The notes under the pieces: model-generated | Seen by the model: the letters and a program-made list of their open reading frames with translations, nothing else | Told to the model about the DNA's origin: nothing | The model's database searches: none | In this document: positions 7,872-16,447 of the stretch, piece after piece | Position numbering within the stretch: position 1 is the first letter of the stretch | Layout: every line of letters starts with the position of its first letter | Program-made: the position numbers and the translations under genes | NCBI GenBank assembly: GCA_900769975.1 | Contig: CAAGIR010000085.1 | Coordinates: 1 to 64,000 of the forward strand | Source of the DNA: Spirochaetia bacterium | Lineage (GTDB): Bacteria > Spirochaetota > Spirochaetia > Treponematales > Treponemataceae | Direction: 5' to 3' | DNA length: 64,000 bases

Positions 7872-9413
7872 TTACATTTGCGACAAATATTTGTTTAAAA
7901 TTTCAGTTGCCTGTTTTGGATTTGCTTTACCATGTGAAATTTTCATAACTTGTCCCATAAGCCAACCGACTACATTTGTTTTTCCGCTCTTGAAATCTTC
8001 TACTGCTTTTGGATTTGAAGCAATAACATCCTGAACGATTTTGTCAATTTCACCAGAATCGTTTACAACTTCCATTCCCTTTTCTTTGATGATTTGAGAT
8101 GGCATTTGATTTGTTTCGTACATTTGAGCAAAAACTTCTTTTCCTTGTTTTGAAGTAATTTTTCCATCTTCAAGTGCATCTGCTAAATCAGCAATGTGAG
8201 CAGGTGTGATTTTTACATCGTTTATTGTAAGTTTTTCTTCATTTAAAATGGCAAGAAGTTCTGCAAGAATGAGATTTACAGCTTTTTTTGGATTTTTTGA
8301 TTTAACTGCAGCTTCTTCAAAGAACATTGCCAAATCTTTTGTAGAAGTGATAGTTTCAACATCAAAATCTGTCATGCCGTATTGCTTTTTGTAACGCTGA
8401 CGTTTTGCTTCCGGAAGTTCGCCAACCTTTTCTTTTGCAGAATTAATCAATTCTTCGCTGACACTGAAAGGTTTGATATCAGGTTCAACCACAAATCTAT
8501 AATCAACAAAAGAATTTTTTGTACGCTGAACAACGGTTTTTCCTTCTGCTTCGTTCCAACCCATTGTTACTTTAAATCCTGGATTAAATTCCTGTCTGTC
8601 TTCCTGGAATTCTTTAAGTTGTCTCTGGGCTTCGTATGCACAGGCTTCTTTGATTGCTTTAAATGAGTTCAAATTTTTGATTTCGGAAATTGGTGTGTGA
8701 TAAAGTTTGCCGTCTTCCCAAACATTTAAATTAATGTTTGCATCGCAACGCATATTTCCTTCTTCGAGATTTCCGTTTGTAACTTTTACATAACGCAAGA
8801 TTTCCTGAACAGTCTGCATAAACAAAGCAGCTTCTTCAGGACTTGTCATATCAGGTTTTGTGACAATTTCAATGAGCGGAGTTCCACATCGGTTATAATC
8901 AATATAAGAATGAGACCCCTGCAAATGCAAAGATTTTCCTACGTCCTCTTCAAGATGGATTCTTTCGACACGGACACGACGATATTTACTACCGTTTGAT
9001 TCAATAATACAGTTGTCACCAACAAAATTTTTGTCACGGCATTTTTGTCCGCCCGGCTGTTCATCTTTTGGGAAATTTCTAAAAGGCAAATCAACATAAC
9101 CGTTTGTGCAAAGCGGAATATCATACTGAGTAATCTGATAACCTTTTGCCAAATCAGGATAAAAATAATGTTTTCTATCGAATTTTGTAAAACGGGCAAT
9201 GTCGCAATTCAAAGCCTGACCAGCAACAGCACCAAGTTCAACGTAACCTTTTGAAATGCGAGGCATGGCACCAGGAAGTCCCAAACAAACAGGACAAACT
9301 CGAGTATCAGGAATGCCGCCATATTTATTTTCGCAGGCACAGAATGCCTTTGTTTTCGTCAAAAGCTGGGTATGAATTTCGCAGCCGATTACAATTTCCC
9401 ATTTATCTATCAT
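7872..9413 (-). CDS. gatB: aspartyl/glutamyl-tRNA amidotransferase subunit B
   Basis: GatB of the GatCAB complex converts Glu-tRNA(Gln) (and/or Asp-tRNA(Asn)) to the cognate amide using ammonia from GatA. The 513-residue protein starts MIDKWEIVIGCEIHTQLLTK, the conserved GatB opening. It contains CPVCLGLPGAMP, YPDLAKGYQITQYD and the LEEDVGKSLH motif of the kinase-like core, and ends in a YqeY/tail domain (QATEILNKYLSQM). It is slightly longer than most GatB owing to insertions. The chosen ATG at 9413 has GGAG about 9 bases upstream; a longer frame to 9521 adds an atypical stretch from repeat-flanking DNA. gatA and gatC are not in the window. Confidence 0.95.
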   Translation of the reverse strand: MIDKWEIVIGCEIHTQLLTKTKAFCACENKYGGIPDTRVCPVCLGLPGAMPRISKGYVELGAVAGQALNCDIARFTKFDRKHYFYPDLAKGYQITQYDIPLCTNGYVDLPFRNFPKDEQPGGQKCRDKNFVGDNCIIESNGSKYRRVRVERIHLEEDVGKSLHLQGSHSYIDYNRCGTPLIEIVTKPDMTSPEEAALFMQTVQEILRYVKVTNGNLEEGNMRCDANINLNVWEDGKLYHTPISEIKNLNSFKAIKEACAYEAQRQLKEFQEDRQEFNPGFKVTMGWNEAEGKTVVQRTKNSFVDYRFVVEPDIKPFSVSEELINSAKEKVGELPEAKRQRYKKQYGMTDFDVETITSTKDLAMFFEEAAVKSKNPKKAVNLILAELLAILNEEKLTINDVKITPAHIADLADALEDGKITSKQGKEVFAQMYETNQMPSQIIKEKGMEVVNDSGEIDKIVQDVIASNPKAVEDFKSGKTNVVGWLMGQVMKISHGKANPKQATEILNKYLSQM

Positions 9414-9532
9414 TTTTTTATGAACTCCAAGAATAAGATATTTGTTTATTATAGCGAAAAAATAAATATATCTCAAGAGAACGAACCAAGAACGAAAAGA
9501 ACGAAGAAAACGTGCAGACAACTTATCAGGTC

Positions 9533-9543
9533 AGGTCTGTCCC
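9533..9543 (+). repeat. dispersed AGGTCTGTCCC motif
   Basis: A single copy lies between gatB and the next upstream gene. It is one of about fourteen in the window. Confidence 0.7.
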
Positions 9544-9600
9544 TTTTTGTAGTGAAATTAATTTAAGTATGATGTGAGAAGTGATTCTTATTTATAAGAA

Positions 9601-9999
9601 TTATTTCCTTTCTTCCAGCAATTTTTCTATGTATTCGACTGCTTCGAATACCAGAGCGTCGCAATGTGCTTTTTTGCTGGTGGAGGTTTTGGCATTTTCG
9701 GCGAGCAAATCTTTGCAATCTATAAAGCCGTTATGATTTTGTTTAAAATCTCGGAAGAACTTTTGTGTTGTTGCACCATCGTCTAAGCCTAAAAGTCCCA
9801 TTGCCATTAAGGCTCCCGAAATGGCTCCGCATGTTGTTCCGCATTTCATTCCGCTGCCAAAACACGATGCTATTTTGTACGCTGTTTGATCGTCCATTTG
9901 TAAATCTTGTGTAAATGACATTAATACCGACTGTGCACAGTTGTGATGTGGTTCTACGATTGCACGAATTTCTTTTGCTTTTTGTAAATTTTTTCCCAT
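9601..9999 (-). CDS. C_GCAxxG_C_C family protein
   Basis: The 132-residue cytosolic protein belongs to the family named for its cysteine pattern: NCAQSV near residue 20, then CFGSGMKCGTTCGAISGALMAMG, a later CKDL and HCDAL. The arrangement suggests metal or redox chemistry, but the family has no established reaction. The start is supported by AGGA about 9 bases upstream. It lies downstream of pflA on the same strand, separated by about 220 bp of repeat-like DNA. Co-transcription is possible but not shown. Confidence 0.8.
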   Translation of the reverse strand: MGKNLQKAKEIRAIVEPHHNCAQSVLMSFTQDLQMDDQTAYKIASCFGSGMKCGTTCGAISGALMAMGLLGLDDGATTQKFFRDFKQNHNGFIDCKDLLAENAKTSTSKKAHCDALVFEAVEYIEKLLEERK

Positions 10000-10026
10000 A
10001 ATTTTTTTCCTATGTATTTAATTTTT

Positions 10027-10180
10027 TTATTTTTGAATGCGGCAAGGATAGTAGGGGCGCCGAAGGCGTTCTGGAGCGTAACGTAGTGAAGCGGAAGAAT
10101 GAAGCGACAGCGGAACCCCGAATAGCCTGTTTTTTGTTTGGTGAGAGCGTAGCCGAACCAAGCAAAAAGCCGCCCTGATT
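10027..10180. repeat. GC-rich modular dispersed repeat
   Basis: This block contains GTAGGGGCGCCGAAGGCG, TTCTGGAGCG, GAAGCGGAAGAATG and AGCGGAACCCCGAATAG modules. The reverse complement of the same modules recurs at 46497-46615. It is far more GC-rich than the flanking genes and carries no convincing coding signal. Confidence 0.7.
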
Positions 10181-10216
10181 ATCATAAAAATTTTGATGAT
10201 TTTTATTTTTTGCCTG

Positions 10217-10963
10217 TTATTCTTTCCACTTTGTATATTTTTCACATTCCAAAATTGCCTTTGCATTTGCAACTCTTTCCTGCGTAGGACTTTCCAAATC
10301 TTTTAACGGATAGTCTATGCCCAAATCTTTGTACTTCATTGCACCAAGTCCATGATACGGGAGGATTTCAACTCGCTCAACATTATGCAACGTGCGGATA
10401 AAATCTCGTGTTTGTGTCAAAAACTCGTCGTTGTCTGTAATTCCTGGCACCAGAACGTGTCGTATCCAGATAGGTTTGTTGATTTTGTCAAGATATTCAA
10501 ACATTTGGCGGATATTTTTGCCTGTTTTTCCTGTAAGTTTTATATGTTCTTCTTCATTTATATGTTTGATATCCATTAAAAGTATGTCTGTAACTTCCAT
10601 GAGCTTCTGAAATTTTTCAAACCACTCGCCTTCTATCGTAAATGGGGCACCTGATGTGTCAATGCAAGTGTTAATGTTGCGTTTTTTACATTCGGTGAAT
10701 AATTCAAGGAGAAAATCTAGCTGAAAAAGCGGTTCGCCTCCACTTACGGTAATTCCGCCTTTTTTACCCCAATATGCCCGACATGTTTCTGCTTCTTTTA
10801 ACAGTTCTTCTACGGTGTACTGTTTTCCGTCTGTCATATTCCATGTATCGGGATTGTGGCAATATTTACAGCGTAACGGACATCCGCTGAAAAAGATGAT
10901 AAATCTGCTTCCCGGTCCGTCTGCGCATCCGAAACTTTCCAACTGATGAATATAGCCTTTCAT
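10217..10963 (-). CDS. pflA: pyruvate formate-lyase activating enzyme
   Basis: This 248-residue radical-SAM enzyme uses a [4Fe-4S] cluster and S-adenosylmethionine to place a glycyl radical on pyruvate formate-lyase. The cluster motif C-x3-C-x2-C is GCPLRCKYCHNP near residue 30, preceded by GCADGPGSRFIIFFSGC typical of PflA. GGITVSGGEPLFQ and IDTSG motifs follow. The ATG at 10963 has AGAGGAAA upstream; a longer frame to 11098 reads into a dispersed repeat and is rejected. No pyruvate formate-lyase gene lies alongside, so the partner must be elsewhere. Formate produced could feed the Fhs enzyme at 17.6-19.3 kb. Confidence 0.92.
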   Translation of the reverse strand: MKGYIHQLESFGCADGPGSRFIIFFSGCPLRCKYCHNPDTWNMTDGKQYTVEELLKEAETCRAYWGKKGGITVSGGEPLFQLDFLLELFTECKKRNINTCIDTSGAPFTIEGEWFEKFQKLMEVTDILLMDIKHINEEEHIKLTGKTGKNIRQMFEYLDKINKPIWIRHVLVPGITDNDEFLTQTRDFIRTLHNVERVEILPYHGLGAMKYKDLGIDYPLKDLESPTQERVANAKAILECEKYTKWKE

Positions 10964-11059
10964 ATTTTTCCTCTTTTTTGTGGTTTTGTCTGTGCCTATT
11001 ATCTTATAAAATGTCAAAACAGACAAGTGAAAAAAAAGCATACGATATCGGTTTATATT

Positions 11060-11208
11060 TTTTTTCAGCAAACATTCCCATACCCAGTCGCCTTTCACAG
11101 CTCGCCTCTTCGGCTCGGTCCTTCGGACTCAAGTCTTCGACTTGCCTGTTCAAGCCTCGGTACGCCGTTTGACCTCAAACCCTGCACATCCCCCACCCAG
11201 CTGGCGAA
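11060..11208 (+). repeat. structured dispersed repeat, copy A
   Basis: The copy starts near TTTCAGCA and CAGTCGCCTTTCACAGCTCGCC and ends CCAGCTGGCGAA. Two small hairpins are visible: GGTCCTTCGGACT and AAGTCTTCGACTT. Related copies are at 16290, 30285 (rearranged), 36451, 47819 and 53425. Confidence 0.85.
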
Positions 11209-11215
11209 CATAAAA

Positions 11216-11426
11216 AGGGGTCAGACCTCGTTGCATAAAAATGGGGACAGACCTCGTTGAACAAGTAAGGTCTGTCCCTGTTTTCTGGGCGGGACACCAC
11301 CTTCTGGGCGGGACTGAGGGACACACCTCACCGAACATTCAAGGTCTAACCCCAATTTACAATCAAGGTCTGTCCCTGTTTTCTGGGCGGGACGGGCACA
11401 ATCAAGGTCTGTCCCCAATTTCTATG
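11216..11426. repeat. cluster of GGTCTGTCCC-type motifs in both orientations
   Basis: GGGGACAGACCTCG lies at 11243-11256. AAGGTCTGTCCC-type copies start at about 11267, 11365 and 11404, with partial copies around them. Two CTGGGCGGGAC modules at 11284-11314 match the unit of the 40-bp array at 123-381. No gene is supportable in this stretch. Confidence 0.8.
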
Positions 11427-11516
11427 ATGACATAATGAAAAAGATATTCTATAATAGAAGAAAGTGCCGATTAAACGTTCTATGCGTTTGTCAATTTGAG
11501 TTTGAGGTCAAAAAAA

Positions 11517-12290
11517 ATGAGCCAACTTTCGATAAAATATTTTTCACGATGTCTGTTACGCAATATAACTTTTAATATGATTTTGCCGAATGATTATGTT
11601 GACAGAGAAACAGAATACACAAAACGTCCCAGAAAAACTTTAATGCTATTGCATGGTTATACTGGCGATGCAGGAAATTGGGTTCCAGAAGAATTTGCAA
11701 ATAAATACAACTTTGCCATCATCATTCCTAATGGAGAAAACGGATTTTGGCTTGACGGCATTTCGACTGGTCATAAATTTCAAAGTCTGATTGGAATTGA
11801 AATAATTGAATATATCAGAAAAAATTTTAATCTTGCAAAAACGCCACAGGATACTTACATAATGGGAATGTCGATGGGCGGATTTGGTGCAATTCACACA
11901 GCGCTGGCATATCCTCAGACTTTTGGAACAGCAATCGGATTGTCTTTTGCAAATATCATCAATAAAATTTCCAAGATGAAACCAGGGGACCCAGACAGTC
12001 ATGCAAATTATGAATATTATCGTGAATGTTTTGGAGATTTGGATAAAGTTAAGGAAAGCGAAAACAATCCTGAAGTACAAATAAAGCGCCTTTTACAAAG
12101 CGGAACAAAACTTCCTGCCTTATATCTGGCTTGCGGAAAAGAGGATTTTCTTATAGAAAATGACAGGGAATTTCATCAATTTCTGGTTGATAACAAAGTT
12201 GACCACGTTTACTGGGAAGCACCTGGAAATCATGACCCGAAATTCTGGGATAAATGCGTTCAAAAATTCATTCCAGAGATTTTCGCATAA
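11517..12290 (+). CDS. alpha/beta-hydrolase esterase, EstA/EsD-like
   Basis: The 257-residue cytosolic serine esterase probably acts on acetyl or other short acyl esters; the substrate is unknown. It has the oxyanion segment LMLLHGYTGDAGNW, nucleophile elbow GMSMGGFGA with the catalytic serine near residue 121, an acid region in ACGKEDFL, and the catalytic histidine in GNHDPKFW near residue 240. The length and motif order fit the tributyrin-esterase/esterase D group. The ATG at 11517 follows GAGGT, preferred over an upstream TTG at 11496. Within this AT-rich gut-like genome a deacetylating role on plant polysaccharide is plausible, but the neighbours (Dabb, iorAB) do not support a specific substrate. 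Confidence 0.82.
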   Translation: MSQLSIKYFSRCLLRNITFNMILPNDYVDRETEYTKRPRKTLMLLHGYTGDAGNWVPEEFANKYNFAIIIPNGENGFWLDGISTGHKFQSLIGIEIIEYIRKNFNLAKTPQDTYIMGMSMGGFGAIHTALAYPQTFGTAIGLSFANIINKISKMKPGDPDSHANYEYYRECFGDLDKVKESENNPEVQIKRLLQSGTKLPALYLACGKEDFLIENDREFHQFLVDNKVDHVYWEAPGNHDPKFWDKCVQKFIPEIFA

Positions 12291-12380
12291 TAAAAAATCC
12301 ATATTAATTTCTAAAAAAGCGTAAATCAATAAAATAAATGTAAACAAACAGAACTTTTTACAGTGGAGGATTTAAAAAAT

Positions 12381-12686
12381 ATGGTAAAACACATAATTCT
12401 TTGGACTTTAAAAGATGAATTTTCAGATGACGAGAAAAATAAAATCAAAAAAGAAATAAAAGAAGGACTTGAAAATTTAAAAGGAAAAATTGACGGTCTT
12501 ATTGATATTAAAGTTAATATAGAAGGAAGAATTTCTTCATCAAATGCAGATTTAATGCTTGATTCAACTTTTGAAAATGAAGAAGCACTCAAACAGTATT
12601 CAAAGCACCCTGAACATGTTGCCGTTGCCGATTCAAAAGTCAGACCGTTTACAAAAAGCAGAAGCTGTTTAGATTTCGAAATTTAA
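12381..12686 (+). CDS. Dabb (stress-responsive alpha/beta-barrel) domain protein
   Basis: The 101-residue protein starts MVKHIILWTLKDEFSDDEK, the usual N-terminus of Dabb proteins, and ends with the characteristic YSKHPEHVAV and VRPFTKSRSCLDFEI. These small dimeric ferredoxin-like barrels have diverse and mostly unassigned roles. GGAGG lies 11 bases before the ATG. It sits 90 bp after the esterase and 50 bp before iorA in the same direction, so co-transcription is possible. Confidence 0.82.
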   Translation: MVKHIILWTLKDEFSDDEKNKIKKEIKEGLENLKGKIDGLIDIKVNIEGRISSSNADLMLDSTFENEEALKQYSKHPEHVAVADSKVRPFTKSRSCLDFEI

Positions 12687-12735
12687 GCATTTAAGTGAAA
12701 TTTGATTAATCAGAATACAAAAGACAGGAAATAAA

Positions 12736-14583
12736 ATGAAAAAATTGATTTTAGGTAATGCTGCAGTGGCAAGAGGACTTTTTGAAAGCGGCTGCAGTTT
12801 AGTTTCAAGTTATCCTGGAACACCAAGTACAGAAATAACAGAAGAAGCAGCAAAATATCAAGAAATTTACTGTGAATGGGCGCCAAACGAAAAAGTGGCA
12901 CTGGAAACAGCATTTGGTGCATCGCTTGCAGGAAAAAGAGCCTTCTGTGCAATGAAACATGTAGGATTAAACGTTGCAGCGGATCCTCTTTACACCGCTA
13001 GATATGCAGGCGTGAATGCAGGGCTTGTAATTGCCGTTGCTGATGACCCTGGAATGCATTCTTCACAAAATGAACAGGATTCCCGCCATCATGCAATTGC
13101 ATCAAAAATCCCCATGATAGAACCTTCAGACAGTCAGGAAGCAATTGACTTTATGAAAATTGCCTATGAAATGTCAGAAAAATTCGATACACCAGTTTTA
13201 TTTAAAATGTGTACAAGGATTTCTCATTCTCAGAGCATTGCTGAATTTGGTGAACGTCAAATCCCTCCTGAAAAAAAATATGAAAAAAATATCCAGAAAA
13301 ACGTTATGACACCTGCAAATGCTATCCGCAAACATCCGCTTGTGGAAAAAGCAAATGAAGAAATAGCCAGATGGTCAGAAACTTGCGGTCTAAACAGAAT
13401 AGAAAATCCACAGTCTGATTCAAAAAAAATTGATTCAAAAACAGGAATAATCACAAGTTCAACCTGCTATCAGTATGTAAAAGAAGTTTTTGAAGATAAC
13501 GTTTCCATTTTAAAACTGGGACTTGTAAATCCTTTGCCAGAAAATATGATAAGGCAATTTATACAGCAGCACGAAACAATTGTTGTCGTGGAAGAATTAG
13601 ATCCTGTCATAGAAAATTTCTGCAGAAGCCTGGGAGAAAAATCAAAAATTTACGGAAAAGACATTTTGCCAGTTTGCGGTGAATATTCTCAAAATATTTT
13701 GAAAGAAAAACTTTCTTTTATAATAGAAGAAACTGCACCAACACACGATTTTGCAAAATCAGACAATTCTTCACAAGACGGCAACTCACCACAAGGGGCA
13801 AAAAAACTTCAACTTTCTGATTCATTTTACAAAATTCCAGATTTACCTGTTCGCCCTCCAATCATGTGTGCGGGCTGTCCTCATCGCGGCATTTTTTACA
13901 TTTTATCAAAATTAAAATTAAACGTTATGGGCGACATCGGCTGCTACACTCTGGGTGCTGCAGCTCCTCTTTTTGCGATGGATATGAACCTCTGCATGGG
14001 TGCGTCTGTTTCAAGTCTGCATGGCTGGAATAAGGCAAATCCAGAAAACGAAAAAAAATCAGTCTGCGTAATTGGCGATTCCACTTTTGCACATTCGGGA
14101 ATAACAGGATTAACAACTATCGCCTACAACAATTCAAATTCCACAGTAATTGTGCTGGACAATTCAATAACGGGAATGACAGGCCATCAGCAAAATCCAA
14201 CAACAGGAAAAAATCTTTACGGAGAGGCAGCAGCAAGCATAAACCTGGAAGCACTTGCAAACGCTTTGGGCATAAAAAGAGTACAAGTGGTAGATCCTTA
14301 CAATCTTTCTGAATGTGAAACAATCATCAAACAGGAATTGCAGATTGAAGAACCAAGCGTAATTATAAGCCGACGGCCTTGTGCGTTATTAAAGGAAGTA
14401 AAACACAATCCTCCGTTACAGGTGGACGAACAAAAATGTAAAACGTGCAAAATGTGTATGAAAATAGGCTGCCCTGCAATCAGCATAAAAGAAACAGGAA
14501 AAGCCTGCATTGACACAACGCTTTGTGTAGGCTGTAAAGTCTGTACACAAATGTGTAAATTTGGAGCCTTGGAGAATCTATGA
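12736..14583 (+). CDS. iorA: indolepyruvate ferredoxin oxidoreductase, alpha subunit
   Basis: The 615-residue subunit, with IorB, oxidatively decarboxylates aryl pyruvates (from transaminated Trp, Phe and Tyr) to aryl-acetyl-CoA and reduces ferredoxin. The N-terminal pyrimidine-binding part begins with AVARGLFESGCSLVSSYPGTPSTEI. The TPP domain follows CAGCPHRG, with GDIGCYTLG and GDSTFAHSGITG for the diphosphate/Mg site. Two C-terminal [4Fe-4S] motifs are CKTCKMCMKIGC and CVGCKVCTQMC. It is full length for the family. The stop overlaps the iorB start by 4 bp, indicating translational coupling. AGGAAA precedes the ATG. Confidence 0.95.
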   Translation: MKKLILGNAAVARGLFESGCSLVSSYPGTPSTEITEEAAKYQEIYCEWAPNEKVALETAFGASLAGKRAFCAMKHVGLNVAADPLYTARYAGVNAGLVIAVADDPGMHSSQNEQDSRHHAIASKIPMIEPSDSQEAIDFMKIAYEMSEKFDTPVLFKMCTRISHSQSIAEFGERQIPPEKKYEKNIQKNVMTPANAIRKHPLVEKANEEIARWSETCGLNRIENPQSDSKKIDSKTGIITSSTCYQYVKEVFEDNVSILKLGLVNPLPENMIRQFIQQHETIVVVEELDPVIENFCRSLGEKSKIYGKDILPVCGEYSQNILKEKLSFIIEETAPTHDFAKSDNSSQDGNSPQGAKKLQLSDSFYKIPDLPVRPPIMCAGCPHRGIFYILSKLKLNVMGDIGCYTLGAAAPLFAMDMNLCMGASVSSLHGWNKANPENEKKSVCVIGDSTFAHSGITGLTTIAYNNSNSTVIVLDNSITGMTGHQQNPTTGKNLYGEAAASINLEALANALGIKRVQVVDPYNLSECETIIKQELQIEEPSVIISRRPCALLKEVKHNPPLQVDEQKCKTCKMCMKIGCPAISIKETGKACIDTTLCVGCKVCTQMCKFGALENL

Positions 14584-15158
14584 AAAACGATGTAAAAAAC
14601 ATAATGATAGTTGGAGTTGGCGGACAAGGTGCTTTACTAGCAAGCAAAACTCTGGGACAAGTCCTTTTAGACAGCGATTTTGATGTAAAAGTTAGCGAAG
14701 TTCATGGAATGAGCCAAAGAGGCGGTTCAGTCGTTACCTATGTTCGTTACGGAAAAAAAGTTTATTCACCAATTATTGACAAAGGCGAAGCCGACTATAT
14801 AGTGAGTTTTGAACTTTTGGAAGCAGCACGCTACACAGAATACCTGAAAAAAGACGGAAAAATTGTGGTAAACACACAGCAAATTGAACCAATGCCCGTA
14901 ATAACTGGTGCGGCAAAATATCCGTCAGACTTAATAGAAAAAATGAAACAAGGCGGATTTACAGTAGATGCCCTAGACTGTCTTTCACTTGCAAAACAGG
15001 CAGGAACAGAAAAGTCGGTAAATGTTGTTTTGCTGGGAAGACTGTCAAAATATCTGGATTTTCCCACAGAAAAATGGATTGCGGCGCTGGAAAAATTTGT
15101 CAAACCACAATTTCTGGAAATGAACAAAAAAGCATTTGCACTTGGCCGAGGTGAATAA
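14580..15158 (+). CDS. iorB: indolepyruvate ferredoxin oxidoreductase, beta subunit
   Basis: The 192-residue gamma-domain-type subunit partners IorA. It starts with IMIVGVGGQGALLASKTLGQ, the nucleotide-binding turn of the 2-oxoacid oxidoreductase gamma family, and contains EVHGMSQRGGSVVTYVR, also diagnostic. It overlaps iorA by 4 bp (ATGA). The gene ends 11 bp from the convergent DUF362 ferredoxin gene, leaving no room for a long terminator. Confidence 0.95.
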   Translation: MKNDVKNIMIVGVGGQGALLASKTLGQVLLDSDFDVKVSEVHGMSQRGGSVVTYVRYGKKVYSPIIDKGEADYIVSFELLEAARYTEYLKKDGKIVVNTQQIEPMPVITGAAKYPSDLIEKMKQGGFTVDALDCLSLAKQAGTEKSVNVVLLGRLSKYLDFPTEKWIAALEKFVKPQFLEMNKKAFALGRGE

Positions 15159-15169
15159 AGAAAGCCACG

Positions 15170-16285
15170 TTAAAACCTTTTTAGTTTAATTGCGCCAGCA
15201 GGACAAATCTCGTGACAACAAAAACAATGAAGACACTTAGATTTATCCAAAAGTACAGCCGTCCCGTCACGCCCCGTTAAATCTATAATTTTTGCAGGAC
15301 AAATCTGCTTGCAGCGGTTACATTTTTTGCATTTTTTATAGATAAAATGCGGAGTTTTATCAAAAAACTTGTGAGCAATAAAATTCACAAAACCAGGAAC
15401 CATTTTCTGCAAAGTAGGAGACGGTTCCTTTACAATTTTAAACCCAGGGCAACGACATTCATCTTCGCAATCGCCCAAAACAGAAATTTCATCAGGATTA
15501 TTAAGCCAAACTCCACGCTGCAAAGCATCTTCCAGATTCATAATCAAATGAGGATTATACCCCACCAAAGAAGCACATTCCCAGTCAAGCGCAAGAATAT
15601 TATCAGAAGCCGCCAGAAAGCCAAGCTTCACAGGATCACCGCCACCAGGACCGCCAGGACCTTCCATCCCCACAATTGCATCCATAATCGCATACGACGG
15701 TTTAGCCGCCAGATTTAAATCAGTTAAAAAAGCAGCAAAATCCTTTTTTTCGGGAAACCTGTAATGACACCCAGCCTTTTCCAGCCCCACCATAAGACCA
15801 AAAAGATTTTTCATAACGCCAGTGTACGCCATAAGCTGATGACTTTTTAACTTCGCCACAGAAACCACAACATCCGCCTCGCAAAAAGCAGATGCAAAAT
15901 TAAACTGCCTTACAATTTTCCCATCAGGACACTCAACCACAACAGGTTCTTTAAAATCAAGCCATTCGCCGCCATTTTCTTCCACAAGAGCAAGCATTCC
16001 CGTCGCCCTGGCTGCACTCACAGAATTTGCAATCGCAGGCGACTCACCAGCATAAACTTTTTTCGCCCCCAATTCCACAAATGCCTTCACCACAGCACCC
16101 ACCACCACAGGATGCGTACAAACAGCAAGTTCCGGCTTTTTCGGATACAAAATATTCGGCTTTAAAAGGACAGTTTTTCCCTTCACATCAGGAGGAGGCG
16201 TAAGTTCAAAAAGTTTTTTTACCGCAGCAAAAACGTCATCAAAAACATAATCATCACATTTTTGCAAAGAAACATTTTTCGTCAT
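15170..16285 (-). CDS. DUF362 domain protein with C-terminal 2[4Fe-4S] ferredoxin domain
   Basis: The 371-residue cytosolic iron-sulfur protein has an N-terminal DUF362 domain (VLLKPNILYPKKPELAVCTHP, KLKSHQLMAYTGVMKNLFGL, IMDAIVGMEGPGGPGGG) and a C-terminal pair of clusters (CKKCNRCKQICPAKI and CLHCFCCHEICPAGAI). The family is widespread in anaerobes and probably passes electrons, but no reaction is established. Convergence on iorAB hints at ferredoxin-linked metabolism without proving a partnership. Another cysteine cluster CEDECRCPG lies near residue 260. The start codon is preceded by no strong Shine-Dalgarno sequence; a dispersed repeat occupies the upstream DNA. Confidence 0.88.
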   Translation of the reverse strand: MTKNVSLQKCDDYVFDDVFAAVKKLFELTPPPDVKGKTVLLKPNILYPKKPELAVCTHPVVVGAVVKAFVELGAKKVYAGESPAIANSVSAARATGMLALVEENGGEWLDFKEPVVVECPDGKIVRQFNFASAFCEADVVVSVAKLKSHQLMAYTGVMKNLFGLMVGLEKAGCHYRFPEKKDFAAFLTDLNLAAKPSYAIMDAIVGMEGPGGPGGGDPVKLGFLAASDNILALDWECASLVGYNPHLIMNLEDALQRGVWLNNPDEISVLGDCEDECRCPGFKIVKEPSPTLQKMVPGFVNFIAHKFFDKTPHFIYKKCKKCNRCKQICPAKIIDLTGRDGTAVLLDKSKCLHCFCCHEICPAGAIKLKRF

Positions 16286-16289
16286 AAAA

Positions 16290-16446
16290 TAAATAAAATA
16301 ATTTCAGCAAGTCATCGCCAGTCAGTCGCCTTTCACAGCTCGCCTATCGGCTCGGTCCTTCGGACTCAAGGCGTTCCGCCTGCCTGTTCAAGCCTCGGTA
16401 CGCCGTTTCACCTAAAACCTGTGCACAAACCGCACCAAGCTGGCGA
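16290..16446 (+). repeat. structured dispersed repeat, copy B
   Basis: This copy lies between the DUF362 gene and the argD stop, ending CTGGCGAA two bases from the argD stop codon. The central hairpin reads AAGGCGTTCCGCCTG, different in sequence from copy A yet still paired. Confidence 0.85.
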
Positions 16447-16447
16447 A

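Noticed and set aside
9414..9521. Longer gatB start
   Set aside because: Adds an unrelated basic stretch; conserved GatB start and Shine-Dalgarno sequence lie at 9413.
10964..11098. N-terminal extension of pflA
   Set aside because: The extension reads through repeat copy A; the ATG at 10963 has a Shine-Dalgarno sequence and begins the conserved sequence.
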